A DNA stretch of 64,000 nucleotides from Streptomyces sp. NBC_01669 (GTDB lineage Bacteria > Actinomycetota > Actinomycetes > Streptomycetales > Streptomycetaceae). Where the stretch lies: contig NZ_JAPEQG010000001.1 in assembly GCF_026339735.1 (NCBI RefSeq), positions 8,121,001 to 8,185,000 on the forward strand, in the 5' to 3' direction. Below, one piece after another: positions 9,060 to 18,293 of this stretch; position 1 is the stretch's first letter, and every line of letters begins with the position of its first letter. Position numbers and translations under genes: made by a program. Below the pieces are notes generated by a model. It did no database searches. It was given only the letters and a program-made list of their open reading frames with translations, and was not told the origin of the DNA.

Positions 9060-9884
9060 TCAGCCGAGAATCCGAACCGGGTCCCCGACCCGGATCACTC
9101 CGGTCCCGTCCGGAATCAGATACTGGCCGAACAGCAGGTCCTGCCCGACACGGCGGTGGCGCGCGAGCGTACGCAGCGGCTCCTTGCCGCGCTCCGCCGT
9201 GCCCTGGTCGGTGGTGGTGATGACACAGCGGTCACAGGGTTTGACCACGCGGAACGGGACATCGCCGATGGCGATCCTGTCCCAGCCGTCCTCCGCCCAC
9301 GGCGCCGTGCCGTCCACGACGACATTCGGCCGGAAACGGTTCATCGGCAGCGGCCCCTCGTCTGCGTGGTCGCCCTGCGCGATGAGTGAGTTCAAGGCGT
9401 CCAGCGAGGCGCTGGAAGCCAGGAGCAGCGGGTAACCGTCGGCGAATCCGACGGTCTCTCCGGGGCGCGCGTACGCGGGATCGATGAGACGGCGGGTCCC
9501 GGGCGCGTCGAGATGGACGAGCCGGACCTCCGTGCCCAGGCGCTCGCTGAACCAGGTGTGGGCGGCGGCCGCAGCCTCCACCACCTCGATGGTGGACCGG
9601 TGCAGCGCCACGGGGACCGTGCGTCCGGGCTCGGGCACCTCGACGGCCAGCGGCGCGCTCCCCGGCGCGGACAGACCGATGCCGCCCCCGGGCAGCGGCA
9701 CGGCGGAGACCAGCGCCATGCGCGGCTGCTGCCGTTGTGTGACGGCCCGGCCCGTGGTGTCGACCAGCATCCACCGGCGGTCGCCGTCGAGTCCCCATGG
9801 CTCGACGGCGGCCTCGCCGGGCTCGCATCCGGCCAGCGACTTGACCGGATGGATGTGTACGGCGCGCAGTACGGGAGGACGCAT
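9060..9884 (-). CDS. MOSC-domain protein (molybdenum-cofactor-sulfurase C-terminal family)
   Basis: A 274-residue protein with the N-terminal MOSC beta-barrel (IHPVKSLAG at residues 11-19, GLDGDRRWMLVD) followed by the MOSC domain with the family signature VKPCDRCVITTTDQGT near residue 220. The order and length match YcbX-like proteins, which handle sulfur or reduce N-hydroxylated compounds using a bound molybdenum cofactor. The conserved Cys pair of the PCxRC motif is intact. The protein is likely cytosolic. It is transcribed in the same direction as the gene at 9972-10451, but a strong hairpin separates them, so it probably has its own promoter. Confidence 0.9.
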   Translation of the reverse strand: MRPPVLRAVHIHPVKSLAGCEPGEAAVEPWGLDGDRRWMLVDTTGRAVTQRQQPRMALVSAVPLPGGGIGLSAPGSAPLAVEVPEPGRTVPVALHRSTIEVVEAAAAAHTWFSERLGTEVRLVHLDAPGTRRLIDPAYARPGETVGFADGYPLLLASSASLDALNSLIAQGDHADEGPLPMNRFRPNVVVDGTAPWAEDGWDRIAIGDVPFRVVKPCDRCVITTTDQGTAERGKEPLRTLARHRRVGQDLLFGQYLIPDGTGVIRVGDPVRILG

Positions 9885-9903
9885 GTCTCCATCCTGCCAG
9901 TCC

Positions 9904-9935
9904 CCCCGGGCCCGTCCTTCGGATCGGGCCCGGGG
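9904..9935 (-). terminator. Strong GC hairpin after the Pro/Gln-rich gene
   Basis: A perfect 11-bp stem (CCCCGGGCCCG at 9904-9914 with CGGGCCCGGGG at 9925-9935) closes a loop containing TTCG. It lies downstream of the gene at 9972-10451 on the minus strand and just upstream of the MOSC gene. Confidence 0.7.
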
Positions 9936-9971
9936 CGGACCGCGGCCGTGTGCAGCGGGTTCCGCGGCGGC

Positions 9972-10451
9972 TCAGTACCCCCGGCTCTGGTACGGGCGGT
10001 TGTACAGGTCCTCGTACGGAGAGGGCGCGGGGACGGGCCGCGGCGACGCCGGGCGCATCGACTCGTACCCCGTGCCCGGCGCCGGGCGCTGCTGCTGGGG
10101 CTGAGGCGTCTGGTAGCCGCCCCGCATGCCGGTCGGCTGCTGCGGGATGTACGGCGCGGGAGCGTGCTGCAGATGAGCCGGCTGCATCGGCGCGTAGTTC
10201 TGCTGCGATGCGGCCATCTGCTGTGGGTAGCCGTACGACGGGTTCGGCTGGGAAGGCGCCGCGGGAAGCGCCGGCAGCGCCGACGGGAGCGCCGGCAGGT
10301 AGCTGTTTCCGGTGTCGTACACGGCCGGCACTCGGATCGGGGCAATCTGGGGCGTACCCCGCTCCGCGACCAGGGAGTCGTAGATCGGAGTGTCGGGGAA
10401 CGACGGTGCGGCGTAGTAGCCGCCGCCGTAGGTGGAGCGGGGGGAGGTCAT
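9972..10451 (-). CDS. Small Pro/Gln/Tyr-rich Streptomyces protein (DUF6643-like)
   Basis: A 159-residue protein. The first ~55 residues (MTSPRSTYGGGYYAAP, TPIYDSLVAERGTPQIAPIR, VPAVYDTGNSYLP) look ordered and conserved. The rest is low-complexity Pro, Gln, Ala and Tyr, ending YEDLYNRPYQSRGY. I recognise this from Streptomyces genomes as a conserved protein of unknown function, probably the one named DUF6643, but I could not check the name. No signal peptide, membrane helix or enzyme motif is seen. A strong terminator follows it. Confidence 0.75.
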   Translation of the reverse strand: MTSPRSTYGGGYYAAPSFPDTPIYDSLVAERGTPQIAPIRVPAVYDTGNSYLPALPSALPALPAAPSQPNPSYGYPQQMAASQQNYAPMQPAHLQHAPAPYIPQQPTGMRGGYQTPQPQQQRPAPGTGYESMRPASPRPVPAPSPYEDLYNRPYQSRGY

Positions 10452-10609
10452 GGCACCTAAGTTAAGCCCACGATGTGCTGGTTGGGGAGGCCTAATCTTA
10501 GGGTCATCTGTTTTACGCCGGTTTTGTCCGCCTGACCTGCGAAAACATCGTTAAAGCCTCCGTTAACAGCGGGCGCATTCCCGATGGAGGGCCCCATGGC
10601 TGACGAGAA

Positions 10610-11086
10610 GTGGCGGAGGGGCTACAAAGGGCGACATTCGCGTGGCACTTGCCGGGCTCGGCGGGGTCGCCGGCCACCGGTTTCGGGGGAACACCCAACC
10701 CGCTGCGCCGCCTCACCCTCATCCCCGGCCTCGGCACCAAGAAGGCCGTCCGACTCACGGTCAAGGACGTACGCACCTTCCTCCTGGCAGTAGCAGGGCC
10801 AGGTCACCGTCCCGCCGCCCCGCGGCCCGGCCCGCCGCGCAAGGACGCCCCGCAGGGCGAGCAACTCGCGCACCGGCGCCGCCAGTCCTCCCGCCCGGAT
10901 CTGCGTCCAGGACGTCATCGGCGAGACGAAGAAGTGGAGGCCCCTCCAGCGTTACACCGGCCGCCGCGAGACCTACCCCGAGACCCACGCCGCGATCGCC
11001 TCCCTGGTCTTGACCGGGCCGCCCTGCGGCCTACCCGGCACCGGACGAGCACCGAACTCGTCCTCGTCCGCGACACCGTCTGCTGA
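10610..11086 (+). pseudogene. Degraded region, possible integrase N-terminal remnant
   Basis: No intact gene is visible between 10452 and 11142. The only protein-like stretch is LRRLTLIPGLGTKKAVRLTV plus KDVRTFLLAV (about 10703-10795), which resembles the SAM-like N-terminal domain of actinobacterial tyrosine recombinases (LTVKHVR...). Further on the sense moves to another frame (VIGETKKWRPLQRYTGRRET). The catalytic domain with Arg and Tyr is absent. I call it a decayed remnant. The integrase identity is a weak guess. Confidence 0.3.
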
Positions 11087-11142
11087 TCACGCACGAGCCG
11101 AGCTGCCAGGCCAGCACGCCCCCACCTCAATCGCCGACCACG

Positions 11143-11690
11143 TTAGTCCTGTGCCGGCCACTCGCGGGCCCGCAGAGGCATCCGGGAGGCCGACCGGCCC
11201 CCGGTGCGCACGGCGAGCACCTGGTTGACGCCTAGCCGGTTGTGGTCGAAGCCGAGCGCCGTGGCCGCCATGTACAGCAGCCAGACCCGGGCCCGCCCGG
11301 GCGAGGTCAGCCGGACTGCCTCCTCCCAGTGCTCCTCCAGCCGCGCCACCCAGGCCCGCAGGGTGAGCGCGTAGTGCTCGCGCAGTGCCTCCACGTCGCG
11401 GACCTCGAAGCCGGCCCGCTCCAGCTCGCCGACGGTGGTGCCGACCGGGGACAGCTCCCCGTCGGGGAAGACGTAGGCGTCTATGAACTCGTCGACCCGG
11501 TACGCCTCCTCGTCCGGCCAGGGGCGCCGGGCGCTCTGCTGGTCCAGCAGCCTTCCGCCCGGCTTCAGCAGGTCGTACAGGGTGTGGGCGTAGGTGCGGT
11601 AGCGCTCGGCGCCGACGTGCTCGGCCATCTCGATGGAGGAGATGGCGTCGTACGGGCCGTCCTGGACGTCCCGCCACTTGTCCCTGAACC
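11143..11690 (-). pseudogene. C-terminal fragment of a cyclopropane-fatty-acyl-phospholipid-synthase-like methyltransferase
   Basis: Translation from about 11690 down gives WRDVQDGPYDAISSIEMAEH, LLKPGGRLLDQQ, VDEFIDAYVFPDGEL, FEVRDVEALREHYALTLRAW and FDHNRLGVNQVLAVR, a good match to the second half of CFA/mycolic-acid-type SAM-dependent methyltransferases. The first half, with the SAM-binding glycine loop, is missing. The frame upstream of about 11690 (to 11838) is unrelated sequence and has no ribosome site. About 180 residues remain of a family usually near 400-430, so it should be inactive. The 220 bases up to the next fragment contain nothing I recognise. Confidence 0.75.
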
Positions 11691-11911
11691 CGCCCGCCCC
11701 TCCCGTGGGGAGTCGGGAGGGGCGGCGAAGCCATGCCAGATCGGGGAGTGCATGGCCAGGGTGCGTGCCTTCGCGGCAGGGTTTCACGAGGCCCGCTCGG
11801 AGAAACAATGCCACCGACTTCCCTGGCGCGGTACCCACGCATGCACGAACGGTCAGCGCATGTGCCTATAGGTACATCGGTCCGGCCCGAACCCGAATTA
11901 CTTCGGCACCC

Positions 11912-12241
11912 GTCGGCGCCCACCAAGTCGTTCAGTAACTGCCCGGCCAGCCCCATGAGATGCATGCTCTCATCGAGAGCGATCTGCTCCTCCTCGGGGA
12001 CGTCCAGCACCAAAGCTGCCGCGTTCACCGGCAATTGGAGCAACGTGGAGGTCTTCAGCGCGGCTACCGACTTCCAGAATTCGATACGCGATTCCGGGGA
12101 CGCAGTCGCCAGACTCCGCTTGACTTCGGCGAGGCGCGTGGACATGTCGAGCGCCTGACCGGTGAATCCGTTGCGTACCGCGCCCACGGCATAGCTGACC
12201 ACTTTGGGATCGGATATGTGGTGCAGCCCGGTCATCATCAT
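11912..12241 (-). pseudogene. Internal fragment of an isoprenyl diphosphate (polyprenyl) synthase
   Basis: About 110 residues read GFTGQALDMSTRLAEVK, FWKSVAALKTSTLLQLPVNA and LMGLAGQLLNDLVGADG. This is the order GQ...D, KT...LL, then the second metal-binding motif region of trans-isoprenyl diphosphate synthases. The usual second DDxxD is here LLNDLVG, so at least one Asp is changed. The first half, with the FARM aspartates, and the C-terminal helices are missing. It directly abuts a transposase remnant on its 5' side. Together with the nearby methyltransferase and P450 it suggests a decayed terpenoid cluster (inference). Confidence 0.65.
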
Positions 12242-12356
12242 CCAGCGGGTGATGGCGGCGAGGTAGCGGTCGGGTCGCTTGTCGCAGCGGGTGGCAATGC
12301 CGCGCCATTGCTAGAGGCGCTGGAAGCAGCGTCCGCCGACGTTGCGCCGACGGTAG
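12236..12356 (-). mobile_element. IS5-family transposase C-terminal remnant
   Basis: The minus strand encodes YRRRNVGGRCFQRL, then a TAG stop at 12310-12312, then QWRGIATRCDKRPDRYLAAI in the same frame. This is the well-known C-terminal block of IS5-group transposases (normally RRNVVERCFNRLKQWRGIATRYDK). The in-frame stop and loss of all upstream catalytic residues show it is dead. It lies exactly between the isoprenyl synthase fragment and an unrelated fragment. Confidence 0.75.
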
Positions 12357-12365
12357 GTGGCCTTC

Positions 12366-12590
12366 TCGAAGCCGTCGGGCTCGATGATCGTGTCGCGGGG
12401 TGACCCGAGAGCGTGCCTCCGTGAGGGGGCCGACGATCCATTCGCGGCGCGTCGCGGCGACGCCCACGGTGCCCCATTCCTGCTCAAATTGGATCGCCAT
12501 GCGTTCGGGGTCGAGGAATCCGCGCGAGGTCCGTCGCTTGACCGTGTCGTTTGCGAGGGCCCGGATCTCGATGCGCCGGCCCGCCGGAAT
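12366..12590 (-). pseudogene. Unidentified coding-like fragment
   Basis: One minus-strand frame reads fluently: IPAGRRIEIRALANDTVK, RGFLDPERMAIQFEQEWGTV, GVAATRREWIVGPLTEARSR, then becomes nonsense near 12400. The residue mix is that of a real soluble protein, but I do not recognise the family. It has no clear start, and both ends abut other remnants. Confidence 0.3.
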
Positions 12591-12712
12591 AGATCCGACG
12601 GGCCCGGCAAACGGATGGCGAACGCGCCCTGCCCGAAGGGGCCGTCGGTCTGGGCTGCGGTGTTGGCGGCCATCGGTCCGTGCAGGTATGCCGTGCCTGC
12701 GGCGGCGGTCAC

Positions 12713-12886
12713 GACCTGGCCGGGCCGGCCCGTGAGGCCGTCGAGGATCTGCGGGTGCAGCAGCCCGAACGCCCGGTCACCGTCGCGGCTGCACTGCTCG
12801 AGTGGACCGACGAGTCCGGGCTGCGCCAGGTGTTGTGCCACCTGTTGGGCAACGTACGCGTGCACACGCCCGCCGAGATGCCGGCG
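12713..12886 (+). pseudogene. Sensor histidine kinase remnant (start of the ATPase domain)
   Basis: The plus strand reads AREAVEDLRVQQPERPVTV, then LRQVLCHLLGNVRVHTPAEM. This matches the segment of two-component kinases that runs from the dimerisation domain into the N-box of the HATPase domain (LRQVLxNLLxNAxxHTP). The N-box Asn that binds Mg is present as GN, but the G1, F and G2 boxes are missing. About 58 residues survive. It is antisense to the flank of the P450 gene's 3' end. Confidence 0.55.
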
Positions 12887-12903
12887 GAGACGAAGCCCAC
12901 GGA

Positions 12904-14187
12904 TCATGACCGCGCGGTGAGGCGGACCGGCAGCCGGGCGGGGCCGTTGGTCGACAGCGATCCCACCCGCTCGATGTCCCCCAGTGGCTCCGCGGGGGTG
13001 ACGATGAACCGCTCGTACAGGGCGGGCAGCGCGACCCTCGCCTCCAGGCGGGCCAAGGGCGCGCCCAGGCAGTGGTGCGGACCGTGGCTGAAGGCGCGGT
13101 GCTGGTGGGCGTTGCGCCGGTCCGGGAGGAACGTGTCCGGGTCGGCGAAGACGTCGTCGTCGCGGCCGATCGCCGCGATGTGGAGGAGCACGGGTTCACC
13201 GGCCCGGATGGTGACGCCTTCCACGTCGACATCCCGCTCGGCGTACAGGAACATGGTCGTGGCGGCGGGGGGATCGAAGCGGAGCGACTCCTCCACCACG
13301 CCGTGCCACGGGTCCTGGCCGGAGGCTCCGTCGAGGACGCGCGCCAGTTGCTCGGGGTGTTCGGCCAGGCGCTGGACCGCGTTGCAGATCAGGTCCTGAG
13401 TGGTCTCGTGACCGGCCAGGAGCATGAGGAACAGCGTTCCGGCCAGTTCCTCCTCCGACATGTGACCGGCGTCGAACTCCGTGATGAGGGCCGAGGTGAG
13501 GTCGGTACCGGGCTGCTTGCGCTTGGCGGCGATCAGCTGGGCCATGCTGCCGAAGATGCTGGCCTCCGCAGCCAGCCGCTCATCGGGCGGGGTCGCGCCG
13601 CTCAGCAACAGGTGGCTGTCCACGGCGAGTTGATCTCGCGCCTCCAGGTCGTCGAGGCCGTACAGCTCGCAGATCACGGTCACCGGCAGCTGGAAGGCGA
13701 AGGTGCTGCGCAGGTCCACGACCGATCCCGGCTCGGCCGCCGCGAGCGCGTCGAGCTGCTCGTCGACGATCTCCTCGATACGCGGGCGCAGCGCCTCGAC
13801 CCGGCGCGTGGTGAACGCGGTCTGGATCGGCTTGCGCAGCCGGGTGTGGTCGGCGCCGTCCATGATGAGCATCGTCGGTGTGGTGATGAGCTGCAGCAGG
13901 GGCCAGGTGGCCGGTACGAGGCTGTCCTGGTAGGCGCGCCAGTGTCGGGGGTTCTTGCGCATGTCGGGGTGGGTCAGCAACTGGTCGGCGACCCGCCGCC
14001 GGGTCACCGCCCACGCCGTCACGCGGTCCGGGAGTTCCACAGGAACGAGCGTGCCTATCCCCTGGAGCGCCTTTCCCTCCGCCGCGAAGTCCCGGCCGAG
14101 GGGATCGAGGCGGTAGAGGGGGCGGCCGAGGTCCAGTTCGTGGGGCGCGGGGATGTCGTCGGTGAGCCGGGAATCGATGTCGGTCAC
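12904..14187 (-). CDS. Cytochrome P450 monooxygenase
   Basis: A GTG at 14187, seven bases after a GAGG, gives 427 residues (VTDIDSRLTDDIPAPHELDL...). The frame could extend to 14535, but that part is antisense to a transposase remnant. Landmarks are complete: I-helix oxygen-activation motif LLAGHETTQDL, K-helix E-x-x-R as EESLRF, and the heme loop FSHGPHHCLGAPLARLEA with Cys373 as thiolate ligand. There is no membrane anchor, so it is a soluble class I bacterial P450 that needs ferredoxin and a reductase. Neither is encoded nearby. It is the only intact gene in a stretch of terpene-type fragments, so a role in a lost secondary-metabolite pathway is possible. The substrate is unknown. Confidence 0.93.
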   Translation of the reverse strand: MTDIDSRLTDDIPAPHELDLGRPLYRLDPLGRDFAAEGKALQGIGTLVPVELPDRVTAWAVTRRRVADQLLTHPDMRKNPRHWRAYQDSLVPATWPLLQLITTPTMLIMDGADHTRLRKPIQTAFTTRRVEALRPRIEEIVDEQLDALAAAEPGSVVDLRSTFAFQLPVTVICELYGLDDLEARDQLAVDSHLLLSGATPPDERLAAEASIFGSMAQLIAAKRKQPGTDLTSALITEFDAGHMSEEELAGTLFLMLLAGHETTQDLICNAVQRLAEHPEQLARVLDGASGQDPWHGVVEESLRFDPPAATTMFLYAERDVDVEGVTIRAGEPVLLHIAAIGRDDDVFADPDTFLPDRRNAHQHRAFSHGPHHCLGAPLARLEARVALPALYERFIVTPAEPLGDIERVGSLSTNGPARLPVRLTARS

Positions 14188-14330
14188 GGGATGCCTCTGC
14201 TGCGATCGGGGACTGGGGCACGGCGGGACGCGCGCTGCGTCGCAGTGTCCCGCTGAGCCGGGCCGGGGCGGCGCCGAAAGTCCCGACTCAGCACGGGTGA
14301 CTGGATTCTTGTTGCCCGAAGGGGAAAGAA

Positions 14331-14594
14331 CTAATGATCTGGTTCGGAGACGCGTGAGCAGTAGCGGCAGATCTGGTCGGCGGTCTTGGTCCATGTGAAG
14401 GGCCTGGCCTCGTCGTTCCAGACCTTGATCCACTCTTCGAGTGCGGCCTTGAGGTCGTCGGGGGAGCAGAACACTCCGCGTTCGAGGCAACGCCGTTCCA
14501 GCTCGGCGAATCGCCGCTCGACCTGGTTGGTCCACGACGAGTGGGTCGGGGTGAAGTGGAGCTGGAAGCGGGGTGCGCGAGCACGCCGGACCAA
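14331..14594 (-). mobile_element. IS630-family transposase C-terminal remnant
   Basis: Translation gives FQLHFTPTHSSWTNQVERRF, then AELERRCLERGVFCSPDDLK and WNDEARPFTWTKTADQI. This is the end of an IS630-family DDE transposase, including the region around the last acidic residue (NQVERRF). Only ~87 residues remain and no terminal repeat pair was found. Confidence 0.85.
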
Positions 14595-14604
14595 CTCACA
14601 ACCA

Positions 14605-14915
14605 GATCACTAGGGTGGCCTCGCCACCGGCCTCGCCGGCTGTTCGTCGACCGCGGCTACGACTACGACAAGTACCGCCGCCTCCTGCGGGCCCGCGGCA
14701 TCACCCCGAAGACCGCCCCCGCAAGGGCATTGCCCATGGCTCTCGCCTGGGCAAGAGCCGCTGGATCGTCGAGCGGGCCTTCGCCTGGCTCCACCAGTTC
14801 AAGCGGCTCCGGATCCGCTAGGAGATACGCGCCCACCTCCACCTCGGCCTACTCCAACTCGCCCGCATCATCATCTGCTTGAGACGCCTCCGAACCTCAC
14901 TCCGAAGTGATCAGT
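14605..14915 (+). mobile_element. IS5-family remnant A (right end of element)
   Basis: The plus strand encodes LFVDRGYDYDKYRRLLRARG (with the second catalytic Asp), then in another frame GIAHGSRLGKSRWIVERAFA, WLHQFKRLRIR, a TAG, and AHLHLGLLQLARIIICLRRL. This is the second half of an IS5-type transposase broken by a frameshift near 14723 and a stop at about 14820. The last ~60 bases (14869-14915) are nearly identical to 28451-28497. The same element therefore left a second remnant in the same orientation. The element end truncates the dioxygenase gene that reads in from the right. Confidence 0.8.
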
Positions 14916-15713
14916 TGGGCCGGTCCCACTCGATCGGGGCGAGGGAAAGGCCTTCATCCGGAGCTTTTCCAGCACGGACAATCTGCCCTCGGCGTGGATC
15001 CTCTGCGTTGTGATGCGGTCTGGGTAGCAGCGGGTGAACATCGAGGTGAAGTGGCTGCCGTAATGGAGGGATTCTGCGTCGTCCGTGCTGCCGAGCGGAC
15101 GGACCACTGCCTGGAAGTTCGGCTCGTGGAAGTACGCGAAGGCGTACCGTTCCTTGTCGGCGAGCTTCACTTTGTGCGGTGTCGAGAGCAGTTCCCCACC
15201 GGTGATGAACTGGAACATGTCGCCGGGGAACACAGTGAAGGTGTGCGGTACGGGTTTGACGTACGTCCACTTGTCGTCGTCCTCGTATGCGCCCGCGGCG
15301 CTCTCTTCGGCCAGCCAATTGCGATTGCGGCTCTCTCGTGGGATAGGAGGCCGGATGTGCAGGGCCTGTCCGACCTCGTCCTGGGCGGCGATGACCAGCA
15401 GACCGTAGTCGGTGTGGGCGCCGATGCCGCGTTCGCTGGTGGTCGATGCGGCAGGGAAGCGCAGGACCCGCAAGTAGTGCCATCCGTCGTCGGTCAGACG
15501 GGTGAACGCGTCGATGTCCTGGCCGAGTCCAAGCGCAGTGAGTCGGAGGATCCGGTGTCCGACGTCACCGGACTGATCCATGGGGGCGTTGATGGCGTTT
15601 TGGTACTGCTGATCGGGCCAGGGCGCGGGGCCGTGGCATGGCCAGCCTTCGCCGACCCGGGCGTCATCGAGGGGGACATGCTTCGTGCCCGCCTGCTGGT
15701 TCGGCGCGCGCAT
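14871..15713 (-). pseudogene. Truncated 2-oxoglutarate/Fe(II)-dependent dioxygenase (isopenicillin N synthase-like)
   Basis: From an ATG at 15713 the frame gives ~280 residues: VGEGWPCHGPAPWPDQQY, GIGAHTDYGLLVIAAQDEVG (the iron-binding HxD pair), LLSTPHKVKLADKERYAFAYF (the distal iron His and the 2-oxoglutarate Arg) and VLEKLRMKAFP. So the catalytic core is intact. The ~100-residue N-terminal DIOX_N half is missing, and the last ~20 codons are the end of an IS element. Between 15714 and 15866 the frame continues but is unlike the family. I judge it a remnant, though a short active protein cannot be excluded. Relatives include ethylene-forming-like and antibiotic-pathway oxygenases. Confidence 0.7.
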
Positions 15714-15957
15714 GGTCAGGCGCGGAGAGACCGATGTCCCAGCTGCGAACGGCTCAAGTGAGTTTTCTCGAGGACCGTTCGAGGTCGTGGGAGGCGCCAA
15801 GCCCAAGCCAATACAGGGGCGGTGGTGAGGACAGACGGGTATGCGATGGGTTGGGCCTGCGAGCACATTGCCACAACCGGCAGTGGGCGAAGATCCCTTT
15901 TCGGAGCCGGTCGGGACCTTGTCCCGACGAGCTGTCGCGTGATCGACCGGGCAAGCC

Positions 15958-18282
15958 CTAAAGGGTCTCGCTCGCCGAGTCGATGAGGCGGCGACGTGCC
16001 GTCTTCACGGCGGGCGCCAGCGCGGCCGCGGCGCCGACCGCGGTTGCTGTGACGACCAGGGTCACCAGGACGAGCGGTGAGGGCACGTGAGCGATACCCG
16101 AGCCAATGCCGCTGGAGCGGCCCTCCTCGTCGACGAGCCACTGTCCGAGCGCCGCTCCGACCCCGGTGCCCAGGAGGGCGGAGACCAGGGTCCTGAGGGC
16201 CGCTGCCGTCACTATCACAGCGCCGATCTGGCGGGGGGTGAGGCCGATGGCCTTCATCGCCAGGAGGTCGCGTACCCGGGCGCGTACTCCGGTACTGATC
16301 AGCGTGAGCAGTTCGACGAGGGCGATGAAGGCCAGGACGGCGATGAGCGCCGCGATGACTCCGCGTGGGGTGTCCAGCCGGTCCGCGGGGGTGGGGGTCT
16401 CGCGAATCTCCAGAGCGTCGTTGGTCGCCTCGGAGACGGCGGCCGCCACCTCCCTGGGGTCGGCTCCCGGTCGTAGGACGAGCGCGTGGAAGCGTGCCCG
16501 CATCGCCGGGGCGCTGTTCCTGAGGCTGTCGAGCGAGGTGGAGATCACCCGGCCGCCCTGGTCGGGTTCGACGCTGCGGCCCACGATGTGCAGGATTTGC
16601 GGGCGCCCCTCGACCGTCATCCGGACCCACTCCCCAACCCGTACGCCCAGCAGGTCCAGCAGCCCCTGCCCGGCGACCGCCTCGTCCGGGCCGGTCGGTG
16701 CACGACCTTCGACGACGGTGTGGGGGTACGGTCGTGCCTGGCTGCCCATGCCACGCAGAGTGATCGTCCCGGTCTGACCGGGAACCAGCGCGACGAACTC
16801 CACGCAGGGGAAGGCGTCTTCGACGCCGGGGACCGAGGCAAGGGCGCGCTCAAGCGCCGGGTCGTCGGCCGGGCCCGGCTTGTCGGCGCGTACGGTCAGG
16901 GCGGCGGCGCGGCCCATCTGGGCGGGGTCGCTGCGGAACTGGTCGAGTGTCGACCAGGCGACGAGGGCCACGGTCATCAGGGCGACGGGGAGAGCGAGCC
17001 TGGTGATCGACAACAGGCTGCGTCCGCGGCCGGAGAACGCGGAGCGCCAGCCGAGAACCAGGGCCGGCGACAGGCGCAGTCCGATGGCGCGGCGGCCGAG
17101 GAGGGTGAGCGGGGCAGCGGTGAGGAGCGCCGACCTGGCGGCGGGGACGGGCGGTACGCGACCGGCCCGCCAGGCGGCGAGCCCGGTGGCGGTACCGATG
17201 AGAAGGACCGCGGTGCCAGGCAGCCCGACCACGATCGCCCGGTGTCCGGGCATCTCCGGCCACAGGACCACCGCCTCTCCGATCCTGCCCGGTATCCACC
17301 GGCCGAGCGTCAGGGTCGCCACCGTGCCGAGCCCGGCACCCAGGACCGCGAAGCCCAGGTGCTGGACGAGGAACCCCCGTATCACCTGGCCGGGAGTGAA
17401 GCCGATGGCCTTCAGCACCGCGATGTCCTTGAGCTGGCCCCGCACGCGTGCCCTGACCGCCCCGGAGATGGCAACCGCCGCCGCGAAGAGGGCAGCCAGG
17501 CCGAAGGCGGCGAATATCTGTCCGAGCAGCCGGTCGTCGCCTCCCACGTCGGCCTTGGCCTCCTGCCAGTTCGTCACCTGGTCGACCCGGTCGGCGCCCA
17601 GCAGCGTCACGGCTCGCTGGACGACGTAGTCGGTGTCGTCCGGGTCCTTGAGCCGTAGCCCGACGCTCTGTCCCGCACCGGTCGGGGCCATTCGTTCCAG
17701 TGCCCCGGGCAGCACCCAGGCGACGCCTGCTCCCTGACCGGCCCGGTAGAGGGGTTCGGCGCTCTCCGCGATGCCCGTGATCCGCAGGGACAACGGTGCG
17801 CCGTCCTCGCCGGTGACCGTCACCGTCTCGCCGGGGTCGGCCCACAGGGCACGCGCGAGTGTGCTCTCCAGAACAATCTCGTCCGGGCGGCCGTCGGTGG
17901 TCGCCGAGTTCAGCCAGCGTCCCTCGGTGACGAGGGGGCGGGCCACCGTCGGCGGCTGTGGGCCCGTGCCCCGTAGGACGACCCTCGCCCGTGCGCCGGC
18001 CACCTCGACGGTGGCGTCGGCCGTCCGGAAGGGACCGGATATCGCGGCGACTTCGTCCAGCGAGGTAAGCGCGGCCGCGTCGAGGTCACCTCGGGTGTGA
18101 AGCCAGATGTGCGCGCCCTGGGACTGGTTGAACACACGCTGCCAGGGGTTGACGGCGTAGCTGAGGAGCGCTCCGGACAGCAGCAGCGAGGCGATCACGC
18201 CGGCGCTGGCGAGCACGGCGAACAGGGCCTCGCCCCGATGGGCGCGCAGGTCGGAGTGAGCCCACCGCAGAATGGCCCGCAC
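15958..18282 (-). CDS. FtsX-family ABC transporter permease with two FtsX modules
   Basis: A GTG start at 18282 gives 774 residues. An N-terminal helix (ALFAVLASAGVIASLLLSGA) precedes a large extracytoplasmic domain. A three-helix FtsX block follows (IFAAFGLAALFAAAVAISGA, RVRGQLKDIAVLKAIGFTPG) and a second half repeats the pattern (ALIAVLAFIALVELLTLIST, RVRDLLAMKAIGLTPRQIGA). This MacB/LolC-type duplication lets one polypeptide supply both halves of the permease. Such systems export or mechanically release lipids, peptides or drugs. It lies 11 bases after the ATPase gene, forming the last gene of a PadR-ATPase-permease operon. Confidence 0.92.
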   Translation of the reverse strand: MRAILRWAHSDLRAHRGEALFAVLASAGVIASLLLSGALLSYAVNPWQRVFNQSQGAHIWLHTRGDLDAAALTSLDEVAAISGPFRTADATVEVAGARARVVLRGTGPQPPTVARPLVTEGRWLNSATTDGRPDEIVLESTLARALWADPGETVTVTGEDGAPLSLRITGIAESAEPLYRAGQGAGVAWVLPGALERMAPTGAGQSVGLRLKDPDDTDYVVQRAVTLLGADRVDQVTNWQEAKADVGGDDRLLGQIFAAFGLAALFAAAVAISGAVRARVRGQLKDIAVLKAIGFTPGQVIRGFLVQHLGFAVLGAGLGTVATLTLGRWIPGRIGEAVVLWPEMPGHRAIVVGLPGTAVLLIGTATGLAAWRAGRVPPVPAARSALLTAAPLTLLGRRAIGLRLSPALVLGWRSAFSGRGRSLLSITRLALPVALMTVALVAWSTLDQFRSDPAQMGRAAALTVRADKPGPADDPALERALASVPGVEDAFPCVEFVALVPGQTGTITLRGMGSQARPYPHTVVEGRAPTGPDEAVAGQGLLDLLGVRVGEWVRMTVEGRPQILHIVGRSVEPDQGGRVISTSLDSLRNSAPAMRARFHALVLRPGADPREVAAAVSEATNDALEIRETPTPADRLDTPRGVIAALIAVLAFIALVELLTLISTGVRARVRDLLAMKAIGLTPRQIGAVIVTAAALRTLVSALLGTGVGAALGQWLVDEEGRSSGIGSGIAHVPSPLVLVTLVVTATAVGAAAALAPAVKTARRRLIDSASETL

Positions 18283-18293
18283 GACGCATCGCC

